A stretch of 64,000 bases of DNA, from assembly GCF_020055635.1 (NCBI RefSeq), contig NZ_JAIPUT010000002.1, forward strand, positions 124,001 to 188,000, read 5' to 3'. The stretch is from Marivita sp. (GTDB taxonomy: Bacteria > Pseudomonadota > Alphaproteobacteria > Rhodobacterales > Rhodobacteraceae). Below, one piece after another: positions 44,524-56,787 of this stretch. A model generated the notes under the pieces. It was given only the letters and a program-made list of their open reading frames with translations. It was not told the origin of the DNA and made no database searches. Made by a program: the position numbers and the translations under genes. The number at the start of each line of letters is the position of its first letter. Position 1 is the stretch's first letter.

Positions 44524-45056
44524 TGCGTCCGCCCCAAGCGATCCATGTCACCGGGCGCGCTGCGGCGCACCCCGAACAGGAAATACGACACGACCACCAC
44601 AATCGGATAGACCGCGATGGTCAGAACGACCTGGACAAGGCTGAGGGTCAGCGTGCCCGGCACAAGGATAAGGATCATCATCACCGCGCGATAGAGGATC
44701 GTGATCACGATAAAGGTACCGGCGAAGGTCAGCCATTCAAGCACAAATGTCGTTTCGCGCTGCCGCCGTTCGCGGGATTTGAGCCATTCGGTCGCGCAGA
44801 CCACCAGGACCGACCAGAGACCCGGCGGGCGTTGCAGCAGCATGTCGGCCAGCAGCATCACCGCCGCGACCAGCAGGACAGGCACGTAATCCGGTCGCCG
44901 AACCGCCCAGGCAAAGACCATGGCCACCAGGACATCTGGCCCGGCCCAATGGCTGGGCGCGGGGTTCAGCGGCAGCAGGTGGAAGAACAGGACCACGAAG
45001 GCGGTCAGGATGAACAGGAAACGCATGCCCCAAAGCTTCAGCAGACCGGTATCCAT
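44520..45056 (-). CDS. mreD: Rod-shape-determining protein MreD
   Basis: The 178-residue membrane protein has about five hydrophobic helices. MreD is poorly conserved; identification rests on size, hydrophobic pattern, the PLNPAPSHWAGPDVLVAMVFAW region and position between mreC and mrdA. It overlaps mreC's stop by one base and mrdA's start by four. Confidence 0.88.
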   Translation of the reverse strand: MDTGLLKLWGMRFLFILTAFVVLFFHLLPLNPAPSHWAGPDVLVAMVFAWAVRRPDYVPVLLVAAVMLLADMLLQRPPGLWSVLVVCATEWLKSRERRQRETTFVLEWLTFAGTFIVITILYRAVMMILILVPGTLTLSLVQVVLTIAVYPIVVVVSYFLFGVRRSAPGDMDRLGRTQ

Positions 45057-45961
45057 CAGTCTGCCGGCTCTGCTACGGCGGTGTCGGTCGCGGCCGGAGG
45101 CGTTTCCGGCAGGATGAGCGCCGACGGGTTCGACACCCGCCGCGCACCGTGATCGCGCAGGACGCGCAGGAATTCGAGCCGTTCGTAATCCGCCGCCAGC
45201 CGGGTGCGCAGACGGCCGCCCGGATCCTGGGCCACCTGACCGATGAGAAGTCCGGGGGGGAAGACCTCGCCATCACCCGAGGTGACGATCCGGTCTCCGG
45301 GGCGGACCTGGTCGGGGTCTTCCAGAAAGTCGATGGGCGGCGCCGACGTATTGTCACCAACGATCAGGGCGCGCTGGCCCGACGGCTGGATCGTCGCCGG
45401 GATACGGCTGGTGGCGTCGGTGAGCATGATCACGCGGCTGGTGTTGGCGCCGACACCCGAGATGCGGCCGACAAGCCCGGTACCGTCCATTGTCGCCCAT
45501 CCGTCAACAATCCCGTCGCGAGACCCGACATTGATCAGGACCGACTGGCGGAACGGCGACCCGGAATCGGCCAGCACGACGCCGGTGATGTAGGTCAGGC
45601 GCGGGTCGAGCCGGACGTTGTTCAGGTCGCGCAGCTTGGCGTTTTCCTGTTCAAGCTGAAGCGCCGCTTCCTTCCACGCGGTCATCTGGCGCAACTCGCG
45701 GCGCAGTTCCTGGTTCTGTTCGTAGATGCGCTGATAGCTGCGAAAGTCCCGCGCCAGGTTGACCGTCGCCGTGACAGGGGCCATCGCCCAGTCAAAGCTC
45801 GGGATCACCGTGTCGATCACCACGGCCCGGAACCGTTCCACGCGGGGGCTGTCGATCCGCCAGACGAAGAACAGGCCGAGAAGGCACAGCACGACCACCG
45901 CCAGCAGCAAGCGCCGCAGCGGGGTTGTGTAGGCTTCGCTGTTTGTGCCGTTTTTTGCCAA
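45056..45961 (-). CDS. mreC: Rod-shape-determining protein MreC
   Basis: The 301-residue protein has one N-terminal helix (about 19-37), a short coiled coil (QELRRELRQMTAWKEAALQLEQENA) and the beta-rich periplasmic MreC core (VLINVGSRDGIVDGWATM, then GLVGRISGVGANTSRV). It links MreB to the PBP2/RodA machinery. The start is a TTG with AGGGGG six bases upstream; it gives the typical MAKN N-terminus. mreB precedes by 29 bases. Confidence 0.92.
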   Translation of the reverse strand: MAKNGTNSEAYTTPLRRLLLAVVVLCLLGLFFVWRIDSPRVERFRAVVIDTVIPSFDWAMAPVTATVNLARDFRSYQRIYEQNQELRRELRQMTAWKEAALQLEQENAKLRDLNNVRLDPRLTYITGVVLADSGSPFRQSVLINVGSRDGIVDGWATMDGTGLVGRISGVGANTSRVIMLTDATSRIPATIQPSGQRALIVGDNTSAPPIDFLEDPDQVRPGDRIVTSGDGEVFPPGLLIGQVAQDPGGRLRTRLAADYERLEFLRVLRDHGARRVSNPSALILPETPPAATDTAVAEPAD

Positions 45962-45990
45962 AAATCCCCCTTCCCGGAAGGGTGGTCGGA

Positions 45991-47372
<1,382 letters not shown>

Positions 47373-47804
47373 ATGCTTGTCAAAGTTTTAAAGAGTATTT
47401 TCAAACTCGGGGTCTATGCGGCAGGTGTCGCTGCCGTGGTCGGGGTCTGGGACTATACCCGGCAGGCCAAGGCTGCCGATTTTCAGTATACGGTCGGTGC
47501 GCATGCGGCGTCGCTGGCCGACCGCTACGGCACCGAAGCCCAGTTCGCGGTGGGGGCGCTCGACATTGCGAAAGGTGGCGTCCGGAACGGCCTTGAATGG
47601 GCAGACAATGCCGGTCTGCTTGGCAAGACAGGCGACGCGAGTCCCACCCCCGAGGTGGAAATGGCCCAGTCGGATCTTCCCGAAATTGAGAGCGGGGTCC
47701 TCGCACCAGTGGCAGAGCCGTCCGACGCCGTCGAGATCGCGGCGGTCCGGACCGTCCTGGCCCCCGAGACATCACTTTTTCCCCGCGTCCGCGCCCTTCG
47801 GTGA
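47373..47804 (+). CDS. Small single-pass membrane protein of unknown function
   Basis: The 143-residue product starts MLVKVLKSIFKLGVYAAGVAAVVGVW, a basic start followed by one membrane helix. A soluble domain (AADFQYTVGAHAASLADRYG) and a Pro/Glu-rich tail follow. AGAGGG is a good ribosome site for this ATG; the frame is open 73 codons further up without support. No family is recognised. It is divergent from mreB and precedes the dehydrogenase gene by 110 bp. Confidence 0.55.
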   Translation: MLVKVLKSIFKLGVYAAGVAAVVGVWDYTRQAKAADFQYTVGAHAASLADRYGTEAQFAVGALDIAKGGVRNGLEWADNAGLLGKTGDASPTPEVEMAQSDLPEIESGVLAPVAEPSDAVEIAAVRTVLAPETSLFPRVRALR

Positions 47805-47914
47805 AGCACTGAAACGACGGCGCGTCGTTTTCCTGCTGCAACGTGTCGGGTCGGTTTGGTGGTGCGTTTACACTCCGGGTATTCACGGGTTCAAACGTCT
47901 TGGAGTGAAGACCC

Positions 47915-50413
47915 ATGAAAACGCATGTCAAAGCATTGGTGATCGGTGGCGGCGCCGTCGGCACCTCGATCGCCTATCACCTCGCCCGCGCAGGCTGGGA
48001 TGATGTTATGCTGCTCGAGCGGGATGAACTGACATCCGGCTCGACCTGGCATGCCGCTGGCCTGTTGCCCTATTTCAACATGTCCTATGCGACGACCCAT
48101 ATTCACGACTATTCGATCAAGTACTACAAGACGCTCGAGGAAGAGACCGGGCTGAATGCGGGCTTTTCCGTCGTCGGCAACCTGCGCATGGCGCAAAGCC
48201 AGGAGCGGATGAACGAATACATGCTTTATGCGTCCACGGCGGAAACCTGTGGCGTGCCCTATGAATGGCTGAGCCCGGCGCAGATCAAGGAGCGGTATCC
48301 GCTGGTCAATGCCGACGATCTGGTCGGCGCGATCTTTCACCCGACCGATGGCTACATCAACCCGGCCGACGTCACCATGGCGATGGCCAAGGGTGCACGT
48401 CAGCGGGGCGTGATGATCGAGCGCAAGTGGCAGGCGGATGCGTTCCACTGGACCGGCGATCATTGGGATGTGACCTGCACCAAGATGGTGGAAAAGGGCG
48501 GCAACCTCGTGCCGTCGGATGAACAGATCGTCATTCATGCCGAGCATGTGGTGACCGCGACGGGCAACCACCCGCAGCGCACGGCCAAGCTCTTGGGCCT
48601 GAAAATCCCCGCGATTCCGGTGGAGCACCAGTTTATCGTCACCGAACCCGATCCGGCGCTGGTGGAATGGCGGAAGTCGAACGGGGAACATCCGGTTTTG
48701 CGCGATGCCGATGCCAAGTGGTATGTGCGCGAGGAACGCGGCGGCTGGATTCTTGGCCCCTACGAACGCAACGCGCCGGCGCGCTTCGAATACGGTGTCC
48801 CGGACAGCTTCCGCGCCGACCTGTTCCCGCTCGATCTGGAGCGGATCGAAGAGGAATACATGAGCATGATCCACCGGATTCCCTCGTCGGAAACCGTGGG
48901 TCTCAAAGACGATTTCAACGGTCCGATCTGCTACACGCCCGATGGCAACCCGCTGGTCGGCCCGGCACCCGGCCTGCGCAACATGTGGCTGGCCGAGGGG
49001 TTCTCGTTCGGGATCACGGCGGCGGGTGGCACGGGGTATTACCTTGCCCAGTTGATGGTCGAGGGCGAGGCCGAGATCGACATGGCGTCGCTGGATCCCA
49101 AGCGCTACGGGTCGTGGATGACCACGGAATACGCCGCGCGCAAGAACGAAGAGGCATATGAGCACGTCTACATCCTGCATCACCCCGACGAGGAACGCCC
49201 GGCCTGCCGTCCGCTTCGTACGGCTCCGGCGTACGATCGGCAAAAGGCGCTGGGTGCGCAGTTCGGCTGCGTGAACGGTTGGGAGCGTCCGAACTACTAC
49301 GGGCCGCTGGATGCGCCAGAGACGTTCGATCATGACGCGCGGTCGTTCAAGCGCGGTGGCTGGTGGAAATACGCCGTGGACGAAGCCAAGGCGATCCGCG
49401 AAGGGGTTGGCCTGATCGACGCGACGGCCTTTACCAAGCATCTGGTCAAGGGTCCGGGCGCGACGCAGTTCCTTGACTGGTTCACCTGCAACAAGCTGCC
49501 CAAGGTGGGGCGCATCAACCTGACCTATGCGCTGACAGATCACGGCACGACACGCACGGAATATACCATCGTGCGGTTGGGCGAGGATGAATACTATCTC
49601 GTCTCCGCCGGTGCCTGGACGGCTTATGACGCGGATTACCTGCGCAAGGCGGCCGAGGACAAGGCGGCCGAGTTTGGCTATGTCGAGATCCAGGACGTGA
49701 CCACCCAATGGGGTGTCTTTGCCATCGCCGGGCCGAAATCGCGCGATGTTCTGAAAGAGATCGTCAAGGATGCCGACCCCGAAACCGTGCTGGGCAACAA
49801 GCGGTTCCCGTGGCTGACCTGCCGCGACATCGAGTTGGGCATGTGCCCGGTGCGCGCGATCCGGGTGGCCTATACCGGCGAGCTGGGGTGGGAACTGCAC
49901 CACCCGATCGAGATGCAGAATTACCTCTGGGATCAGCTGATGGCGGCGGGGGCCAAGCACGACATGAAGCTTGTCGGCGGTCGTGCGCAGAACTGGTTGC
50001 GTCAAGAGAAGAGCTACCGCGCCTTTGGCAACGAGCTGGGCCGCGACGCGACACCGCTGGAAGCCGATCTGCCGCGCTTTGTCGATCTGTCAAAGGAGTT
50101 CCATGGCAAGGCGGCGCTGGAAGAAACCGGAGTGCGATCCAAGTGCTGCACGCTGCTGATCGACGGGCCGGAGGATGCCGATCCCTGGGGTCGCGAAGTG
50201 CTGTATCACGGCGAGACCCGCGTTGGGCGACTGACCTCGGGCGGCTATTCGGTGGCCTTCGGCAAGTCCATCGGCATGGGCTATGTGACGCCGGACCTGG
50301 CGGTGCCGGGGACCAAGCTGCAGGTCAAGATGTTCGACCAGCTTTGGGATGCGGAGGTTGTCGAGGACAGCCCCTATGATCCCAAAAACGAGGCCATCCG
50401 GGTCGATGGATGA
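47915..50413 (+). CDS. Dimethylglycine/sarcosine dehydrogenase-like FAD and folate-domain oxidoreductase
   Basis: The 832-residue protein has an N-terminal DAO-type FAD domain (VIGGGAVGTSIAYHLARAGW), the covalent-FAD-type histidine in SGSTWHAAG near residue 46 and a central FAD-capping region. The C-terminal half is a GcvT-like tetrahydrofolate-binding domain (from about residue 430; NLTYALTDHGTTRTEYTIVRL, AYTGELGWELH). Such enzymes oxidatively demethylate dimethylglycine or sarcosine and pass the C1 unit to folate. The exact substrate is not determinable. GGAG lies 9 bases before the ATG. A run of palindromes follows its stop. Confidence 0.85.
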   Translation: MKTHVKALVIGGGAVGTSIAYHLARAGWDDVMLLERDELTSGSTWHAAGLLPYFNMSYATTHIHDYSIKYYKTLEEETGLNAGFSVVGNLRMAQSQERMNEYMLYASTAETCGVPYEWLSPAQIKERYPLVNADDLVGAIFHPTDGYINPADVTMAMAKGARQRGVMIERKWQADAFHWTGDHWDVTCTKMVEKGGNLVPSDEQIVIHAEHVVTATGNHPQRTAKLLGLKIPAIPVEHQFIVTEPDPALVEWRKSNGEHPVLRDADAKWYVREERGGWILGPYERNAPARFEYGVPDSFRADLFPLDLERIEEEYMSMIHRIPSSETVGLKDDFNGPICYTPDGNPLVGPAPGLRNMWLAEGFSFGITAAGGTGYYLAQLMVEGEAEIDMASLDPKRYGSWMTTEYAARKNEEAYEHVYILHHPDEERPACRPLRTAPAYDRQKALGAQFGCVNGWERPNYYGPLDAPETFDHDARSFKRGGWWKYAVDEAKAIREGVGLIDATAFTKHLVKGPGATQFLDWFTCNKLPKVGRINLTYALTDHGTTRTEYTIVRLGEDEYYLVSAGAWTAYDADYLRKAAEDKAAEFGYVEIQDVTTQWGVFAIAGPKSRDVLKEIVKDADPETVLGNKRFPWLTCRDIELGMCPVRAIRVAYTGELGWELHHPIEMQNYLWDQLMAAGAKHDMKLVGGRAQNWLRQEKSYRAFGNELGRDATPLEADLPRFVDLSKEFHGKAALEETGVRSKCCTLLIDGPEDADPWGREVLYHGETRVGRLTSGGYSVAFGKSIGMGYVTPDLAVPGTKLQVKMFDQLWDAEVVEDSPYDPKNEAIRVDG

Positions 50414-50416
50414 CGC

Positions 50417-50513
50417 CGTACCAAGGGCTTTCGAAAGCCCTTGGTACGCATTTTCCAAAATGCGTTGAAAGCGCGTTCGAACGCGCTTTCTTCAAGCCGC
50501 TTCGAAGCGGCTT
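50417..50513. repeat. Compound element of four consecutive palindromes
   Basis: Four perfect inverted repeats fill the gap between convergent genes: 50417-50448 (32 bp), 50446-50465 (18 paired bases around a CC loop), 50467-50490 (24 bp) and 50494-50513 (20 bp). The first, third and fourth share the centre TTCGAA. No T-tract follows either way. It resembles a REP/BIME-like element and probably acts as a bidirectional mRNA 3'-end structure. Confidence 0.8.
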
Positions 50514-50516
50514 TGC

Positions 50517-52205
50517 CTAGCCCAGAAGACGTCGCGCAATCACCTGTGCCTGGATCTCGGCGGCACCTTCGAAGATGTTCAGGATGCGCGCGTCGCAGAG
50601 GATACGGCTGATCTTGTATTCGAGCGCGAACCCGTTGCCGCCGTGGATTTGCAACGCGTTGTCCGCCGCAGCCCATGCCACCCGTGCGCCGAGCAGCTTG
50701 GCCATGCCGGCCTCCAGGTCGCAGCGGCGGCCTTCGTCCTTTTCGCGGGCCGAGAAATAGGTCAGCTGACGCGCGATCATGATCTCGACAGCCATCATCG
50801 CCAGTTTCGACGCAACGCGCGGAAAATGGATCAGCGCCTTGCCGAACTGCTTGCGATCCTGTGCGTATTTCATGCCTTCGTCCAGCGCCGATTGCGCGAC
50901 GCCGATGGCGCGGGCGGCGGTCTGGATGCGAGCGGATTCGAAGGTCTCCATCAGCTGCTTGAAGCCCTTGCCCTCTTCCATGCCCAGAAGGTTCTCGCCC
51001 TTGACCTTGAAGTCGTCGAAGTTGAGGGTGTATTCTTTCATGCCGCGATAACCGAGCACTTCGATCTCGCCGCCCGAGATGCCCGGATCCTGCCACGGTT
51101 CCGCATCGGTGCCGGGGGTCTTTTCGGCCATGAACATCGACAATCCCTTGTAATTGTCGGTGTCGGGCACCGTGCGGGCAAGGACTGTCATCACATGAGT
51201 GCGGGCGGCGTGGGTGATCCATGTCTTGTTGCCGTTGAGGATCCAGTCTCCGTTCTCGTCCTTCACGGCCTTGGTCCGCAGCGATCCGAGGTCGGATCCG
51301 GTGTTGGGTTCGGTGAAGACGGCCGTGGGCAGGATCTCACCCGACGCCAGACCGGGCAGCCATTTGGCCTTTTGTTCGTCGGTGCCGCCAGCAATGACCA
51401 GTTCAGCCGCGATCTCGGACCGGGTGCCGAGCGAGCCGACGCCGATATAGCCGCGCGACAGTTCTTCGGACACGACGCACATGGAATTCTTGCTCAGGCC
51501 AAACCCGCCATGTTCTTCGGGAATGGTCAGGCCGAACACGCCCATCTCGGCCAGCTCGTCGATGATCTCCATCGGGATGAGTTCATCCTTGAGGTGCCAG
51601 TCCTGCGCGTGGGGTTCCACCTTGTCGAGCGAGAAGCGGCGAAACTGTTCGCGGATCATCTCGAGCTCGTCGTCGAGACCACAGGCGCCGACGGTCAGTT
51701 CGGCGCTGCGTTCCTGCATCAGTTCAACAAGGCGCACGCGGGCTGCCTGGGTGTTGCCGCTTTGGGTCAGGTGCATGACCTCGGGTGTCATCAGAACGCG
51801 CATGTCGTCCTGCCCAAGACCGATATCCTGAAGCCGAACCATTTCGCCCTGGTTCATCTGGATGCCGCCATAGATCTGCCAGAGGTATTCGCCAAAGGCG
51901 ATCTGGTGGATCAGCTGTTCGACCTCGCCGAATTTGCCATCTGCATCGAGCCGTTCGGCCCAGCCCTGCATCTGGCGCAGCGATTCGACATATGTCGCCA
52001 ACCACGCAAGACCGTGCGCGGCGGTCTGGTTGTCTTCGATCAGGGCTCCGGAAATGCGGCCATCCGCTTCGACCATGCCGCGCACCTTCGCCGTCGCCAT
52101 GTCCAGCACGGCGTTGGCGGGCTCGAGTGCGGCGGCCGTCAGCGACACCAGGTTCGGCAGGATCGTTTCGGTTGTCAGGGTCAAGTCTTGTCCGTCATGG
52201 GCCAT
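50517..52205 (-). CDS. mcd: (2S)-methylsuccinyl-CoA dehydrogenase
   Basis: The 562-residue acyl-CoA dehydrogenase has a normal C-terminal catalytic part (EEHGGFGLSKNSM, AVFTEPNTGSDLGS, QDRKQFGKALIHFP, QIHGGNGFALEYKISR). An extra N-terminal domain of about 160 residues (LPNLVSLTAAALEPANAVLD onward) is the distinguishing mark of Mcd. It oxidises methylsuccinyl-CoA to mesaconyl-CoA, feeding Mch, and passes electrons to ETF. The start MAHDGQDLT has AGGA 9 bases upstream; the frame is open 54 codons higher without support. It lies directly downstream of pckA. Confidence 0.9.
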   Translation of the reverse strand: MAHDGQDLTLTTETILPNLVSLTAAALEPANAVLDMATAKVRGMVEADGRISGALIEDNQTAAHGLAWLATYVESLRQMQGWAERLDADGKFGEVEQLIHQIAFGEYLWQIYGGIQMNQGEMVRLQDIGLGQDDMRVLMTPEVMHLTQSGNTQAARVRLVELMQERSAELTVGACGLDDELEMIREQFRRFSLDKVEPHAQDWHLKDELIPMEIIDELAEMGVFGLTIPEEHGGFGLSKNSMCVVSEELSRGYIGVGSLGTRSEIAAELVIAGGTDEQKAKWLPGLASGEILPTAVFTEPNTGSDLGSLRTKAVKDENGDWILNGNKTWITHAARTHVMTVLARTVPDTDNYKGLSMFMAEKTPGTDAEPWQDPGISGGEIEVLGYRGMKEYTLNFDDFKVKGENLLGMEEGKGFKQLMETFESARIQTAARAIGVAQSALDEGMKYAQDRKQFGKALIHFPRVASKLAMMAVEIMIARQLTYFSAREKDEGRRCDLEAGMAKLLGARVAWAAADNALQIHGGNGFALEYKISRILCDARILNIFEGAAEIQAQVIARRLLG

Positions 52206-52253
52206 GAATCGTGTCCTTTCAGCTTTGTCGCTGGATATCCACTTTGCAGGTGC

Positions 52254-52269
52254 AGCGCAACAAAAATAC
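52254..52269 (+). promoter_or_regulatory. EMC-associated motif upstream of mcd
   Basis: The plus strand reads AGCGCAACAAAAATAC; the core GCAACAA and the ATAC end match the sites at ecm and mcl2. It lies about 50-64 bp before the mcd ATG. On the gene strand TTGGAA is followed 17-20 bp later by GGGTATTTT, so the motif overlaps the likely -10 and start. Orientation relative to the gene is opposite to that at ecm and mcl2. Confidence 0.4.
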
Positions 52270-52352
52270 CCAATTAACCTTCGATTTGTTCCAATCTTTC
52301 GTCTTGAATTGCTGCTCTGCGGCGCCATGCCGGGTGCAGCTGCAGAAAGAAG

Positions 52353-52390
52353 AAAGGGCGGATGCACCTGAACATGTGCTCCCGCCCTTT
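52353..52390 (-). terminator. Terminator of pckA
   Basis: A 9-bp stem aaagggcgg (52353-52361) pairs with ccgcccttt (52382-52390), with an inner gcac/gtgc pairing. On the minus strand it is followed by a T/C-rich tract (agaaagaag before it on the plus strand). It lies 31 bp past the pckA stop and separates it from mcd. Confidence 0.65.
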
Positions 52391-52421
52391 TGTTTCCAAG
52401 CGCCTTTCGACGCAGGCAAGC

Positions 52422-54020
<1,599 letters not shown>

Positions 54021-54158
54021 TTGCCAAGCTCCTGTAGCCGCGCGTCTTGCGGCGGTCTTTCCTTAACGCGCGGTATTTTGCGCGACCCGGACGTCACGTC
54101 AGAGATGTTGGCCTCTTAACATGGCATTTCCAAGACTGAACAGGATGCAAACACGCCG

Positions 54159-54190
54159 TTAGCGCAACCAAGACGGGTTTAGCGCAACCA
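54159..54190 (-). promoter_or_regulatory. Tandem direct repeat upstream of pckA, candidate operator
   Basis: TTAGCGCAACCA occurs at 54159-54170 and again at 54179-54190, exactly 20 bp apart. A weaker copy, GTTGGCGCAAGG, lies at 54288-54299 over the chvI -35. The GTT...AAC half-sites suit a LacI-type regulator. In Rhodobacter and Sinorhizobium the LacI-family proteins CceR/PckR control pckA; linking them to these repeats is inference. The rest of this 339-bp divergent gap holds only the chvI promoter. Confidence 0.5.
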
Positions 54191-54288
54191 TGGCAGAGCT
54201 CTGCCGCAGGATGTGATGCAAATTAGCCATCCGTAAGGACTTTTCCGTCTCAATTAGGCAGCGGTCACAAAGTGATTCGCAAATTACG

Positions 54289-54317
54289 TTGGCGCAAGGC
54301 GAAAAATTCCGCATAAT
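54289..54317 (+). promoter_or_regulatory. Predicted sigma-70 promoter of chvI
   Basis: TTGGCG (54289-54294), a 17-bp spacer and CATAAT (54312-54317) fit a housekeeping promoter about 45 bp before the chvI ATG. The -35 overlaps a third copy of the pckA-type repeat, so one regulator could act on both genes. Confidence 0.5.
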
Positions 54318-54359
54318 GATGAAAAATCATAATCGAGAGCAGTACAAGGAACACAATCC

Positions 54360-55064
54360 ATGTCGAAAATCGCCCTGGTGGACGATGACAGGAACATCCT
54401 GACATCGGTTGCAATCACTCTTGAGGCAGAGGGATTCGAGGTTGAAACGTACAATGACGGTCAGGCCGCATTGGACGCCTTCAACAAGAAGATGCCGGAT
54501 ATGGCCGTCTTCGATATCAAGATGCCGCGGATGGATGGCATGGACCTGCTTCAGCGGGTCCGCCAGAAATCCAAGATGCCGGTGATCTTCCTCACGTCAA
54601 AGGATGACGAGATCGACGAGGTGCTGGGCCTGCGCATGGGCGCCGACGACTACGTCAAGAAGCCCTTTTCCCAGCGTCTTCTGGTCGAACGCATCCGCGC
54701 GCTGCTGCGGCGTCAGGATGCGATTTCCGGCGATGCCGCCGGGACCGAGGTCGAAGAGACCAAACTCATGGTTCGGGGCAACCTCACCATGGATCCGCTG
54801 CGCCACTCGGTGTCCTGGAAAGGTCTGGACGTGTCCTTGACCGTGACGGAATTCCTGCTGTTGCAGGCCCTTGCACAGCGTCCCGGCTTCGTCAAATCGC
54901 GTGACCAGTTGATGGATGTGGCGTATGATGACCAAGTCTATGTCGATGACCGCACGATCGACAGCCATATCAAACGCCTGCGCAAGAAGATGCGCATGGT
55001 CGACAACGAGTTTTCGGCCATCGAAACGCTTTACGGCATCGGGTACCGTTATAACGAAGAGTGA
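54360..55064 (+). CDS. chvI: Two-component response regulator ChvI
   Basis: The 234-residue OmpR-type regulator has a receiver domain with acidic pocket DDD at 8-10, phospho-acceptor D52 in [10 protein letters not shown] and the lysine in KKPFSQRLL. The winged-helix output domain (about 135-232) ends [13 protein letters not shown] and [13 protein letters not shown]. ChvI governs envelope and acid responses in Alphaproteobacteria. AAGGAA precedes the ATG; chvG starts 2 bases after the stop. Confidence 0.94.
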   Translation: MSKIALVDDDRNILTSVAITLEAEGFEVETYNDGQAALDAFNKKMPDMAVFDIKMPRMDGMDLLQRVRQKSKMPVIFLTSKDDEIDEVLGLRMGADDYVKKPFSQRLLVERIRALLRRQDAISGDAAGTEVEETKLMVRGNLTMDPLRHSVSWKGLDVSLTVTEFLLLQALAQRPGFVKSRDQLMDVAYDDQVYVDDRTIDSHIKRLRKKMRMVDNEFSAIETLYGIGYRYNEE

Positions 55065-55066
55065 CC

Positions 55067-56779
55067 ATGGCATTGGTTGAGGGCGCGGCACCCGGAAAAT
55101 CCGGCGGGCGCAAAGATGCAGATGTGGTTCTCGGGGACGACTGGGTCGCCCCCGACAAGACAGTCGAGTCCGAAGTCCGGTCCAGCCGCGAAAAGCGTGG
55201 CCTTTTCTCTCTCAACCGGTCCCCGCTCACGCGGAAGATCATCACGTTCAACCTGGTCGCCCTCAATTTCCTCGTTGCGGGCATCCTGTTTCTCAACTCG
55301 TCGCGCGATACGCTTGCAGAACAGAAAGAAACCGCCGTTCGCATCGAAGTCGAGCTGATCGCGGACGTGTTGGAAGCACAGGTGGCGGAGGGCGCGTCCG
55401 TCAATCTTGGCACCGGCGAAGGTGTCGACGTGCCTCGCACGCTCACCGAACTCGATGTGCGACCGGGGCGGCGGGTCTTTGTCTTCGATGCGGCGCGCTT
55501 TCTGGTGGGCGATCTGGAAAGCGCGCCCGTCGCCACCGGAGCGACGTCCGCCGAAAGACCCACGGTCATTTCCGACTTCCTGATGACCGTCTGGAACAGC
55601 GTCTCGGCGATCTTCCGGTCCGATGCCGAGCTCGAGGCCCTGACGCTGGAAGACATATTGCGCCGCGAGATCGAAGAGACCGACCCGTCCCAGACCCGGA
55701 TCGAACGGGCCGAAGGGCCGAACGGGGAAACGATCTTCACCGCGCTCAGCCCGATCGAAGTCGAAAGCGGAGTCGCCGGAACCGTGGCCTTGATCAGCTA
55801 CGCACCCGAGATCGACGCCGCTGTGCGGCTCGAGCGGGAGAACGTGTTGCAGATGTTCGTCATCGCGACATTGGTGTCGATCGGCCTGAGCCTGGTTCTG
55901 GCTTCCACCATTTCGAACCCGATCTCCAACCTGGCCGATGCCGCCGAAGTCGGACGCGACCGGAACCGCCGGAATGTCTCGTCGGGGCGCATCCGCATCC
56001 CCGACCTGACCGCGCGGCCGGATGAAATCGGTCGACTGTCCGGCGCGCTGCGCGGCATGGTCGCGGCGCTCTATGACAGGATCGACGCCAATGAACAATT
56101 TGCCGCTGACGTGGCGCATGAAATCAAGAATCCGCTGGCCTCGTTGCGTTCCGCTGTCGGCACATTGCGTGTCGCGCGTAGGCCCGACCAGGTGGATCGC
56201 CTTCTCGACGTGATCGATCACGATGTCCGTCGCCTGGACCGTCTGGTCAGCGATATATCCAACGCGTCTCGACTTGACAGCGAATTGGTCAAGGAAGAAG
56301 AGGCCGAGTTCAACCTCTTGGAAATGCTTGGCAACCTGGCGCAGTTCCTTGGCGAGGACGCCAAGCGCAAGGGTATCGAATTCATTTCCGACCTGCCTGA
56401 CAGACCGATACAGGTTCATGGACTCGAAGCGCGTCTGGCGCAGGTTTTCGTCAACCTGATCACCAACGCCATCAGCTTTTGCGAGGATGGCGACGCGATC
56501 CGCATCTGGGCGCGCCGTCGGGAAAACCGTGTTCTTATCGTGGTCGAGGATACCGGACCGGGTATCCCGGATGAAGCCCTGACCAAGATCTTCAAACGCT
56601 TCTACTCGCAACGTCCCGAGACCGATTTCGGCAACAATTCGGGGCTTGGCCTTGCGATCTCCAAGCAGATTGTCGAGGCGCATGGCGGCGTGATCTGGGC
56701 CGAAAACATCCGACCGACCGAAGCGGATGCGACATCGGAGCCGCTGGGCGCCCGTTTCGTCGTCGGCCTGCCGCTCTAG
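55067..56779 (+). CDS. chvG: Sensor histidine kinase ChvG
   Basis: The 570-residue kinase has two membrane helices (about 60-78, VALNFLVAGILFLN, and about 262-285) flanking a periplasmic sensor of about 180 residues, then HAMP, HisKA with H351 in FAADVAHEIKNPLASLR, and an ATPase domain (VNLITNAISF, VEDTGPGIP, GLGLAISKQI). It partners ChvI. The ATG at 55067 is used; a GTG two codons earlier overlaps the chvI stop. The acidic N-terminal cytoplasmic segment of about 55 residues is unassigned. Confidence 0.94.
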   Translation: MALVEGAAPGKSGGRKDADVVLGDDWVAPDKTVESEVRSSREKRGLFSLNRSPLTRKIITFNLVALNFLVAGILFLNSSRDTLAEQKETAVRIEVELIADVLEAQVAEGASVNLGTGEGVDVPRTLTELDVRPGRRVFVFDAARFLVGDLESAPVATGATSAERPTVISDFLMTVWNSVSAIFRSDAELEALTLEDILRREIEETDPSQTRIERAEGPNGETIFTALSPIEVESGVAGTVALISYAPEIDAAVRLERENVLQMFVIATLVSIGLSLVLASTISNPISNLADAAEVGRDRNRRNVSSGRIRIPDLTARPDEIGRLSGALRGMVAALYDRIDANEQFAADVAHEIKNPLASLRSAVGTLRVARRPDQVDRLLDVIDHDVRRLDRLVSDISNASRLDSELVKEEEAEFNLLEMLGNLAQFLGEDAKRKGIEFISDLPDRPIQVHGLEARLAQVFVNLITNAISFCEDGDAIRIWARRRENRVLIVVEDTGPGIPDEALTKIFKRFYSQRPETDFGNNSGLGLAISKQIVEAHGGVIWAENIRPTEADATSEPLGARFVVGLPL

Positions 56780-56787
56780 GCCAGAAG

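Noticed and set aside
47891-50005. Open minus-strand frame of 704 codons opposite the dimethylglycine dehydrogenase-like gene
   Set aside because: It is a shadow of the real gene; His/Arg-rich sequence without family signals.
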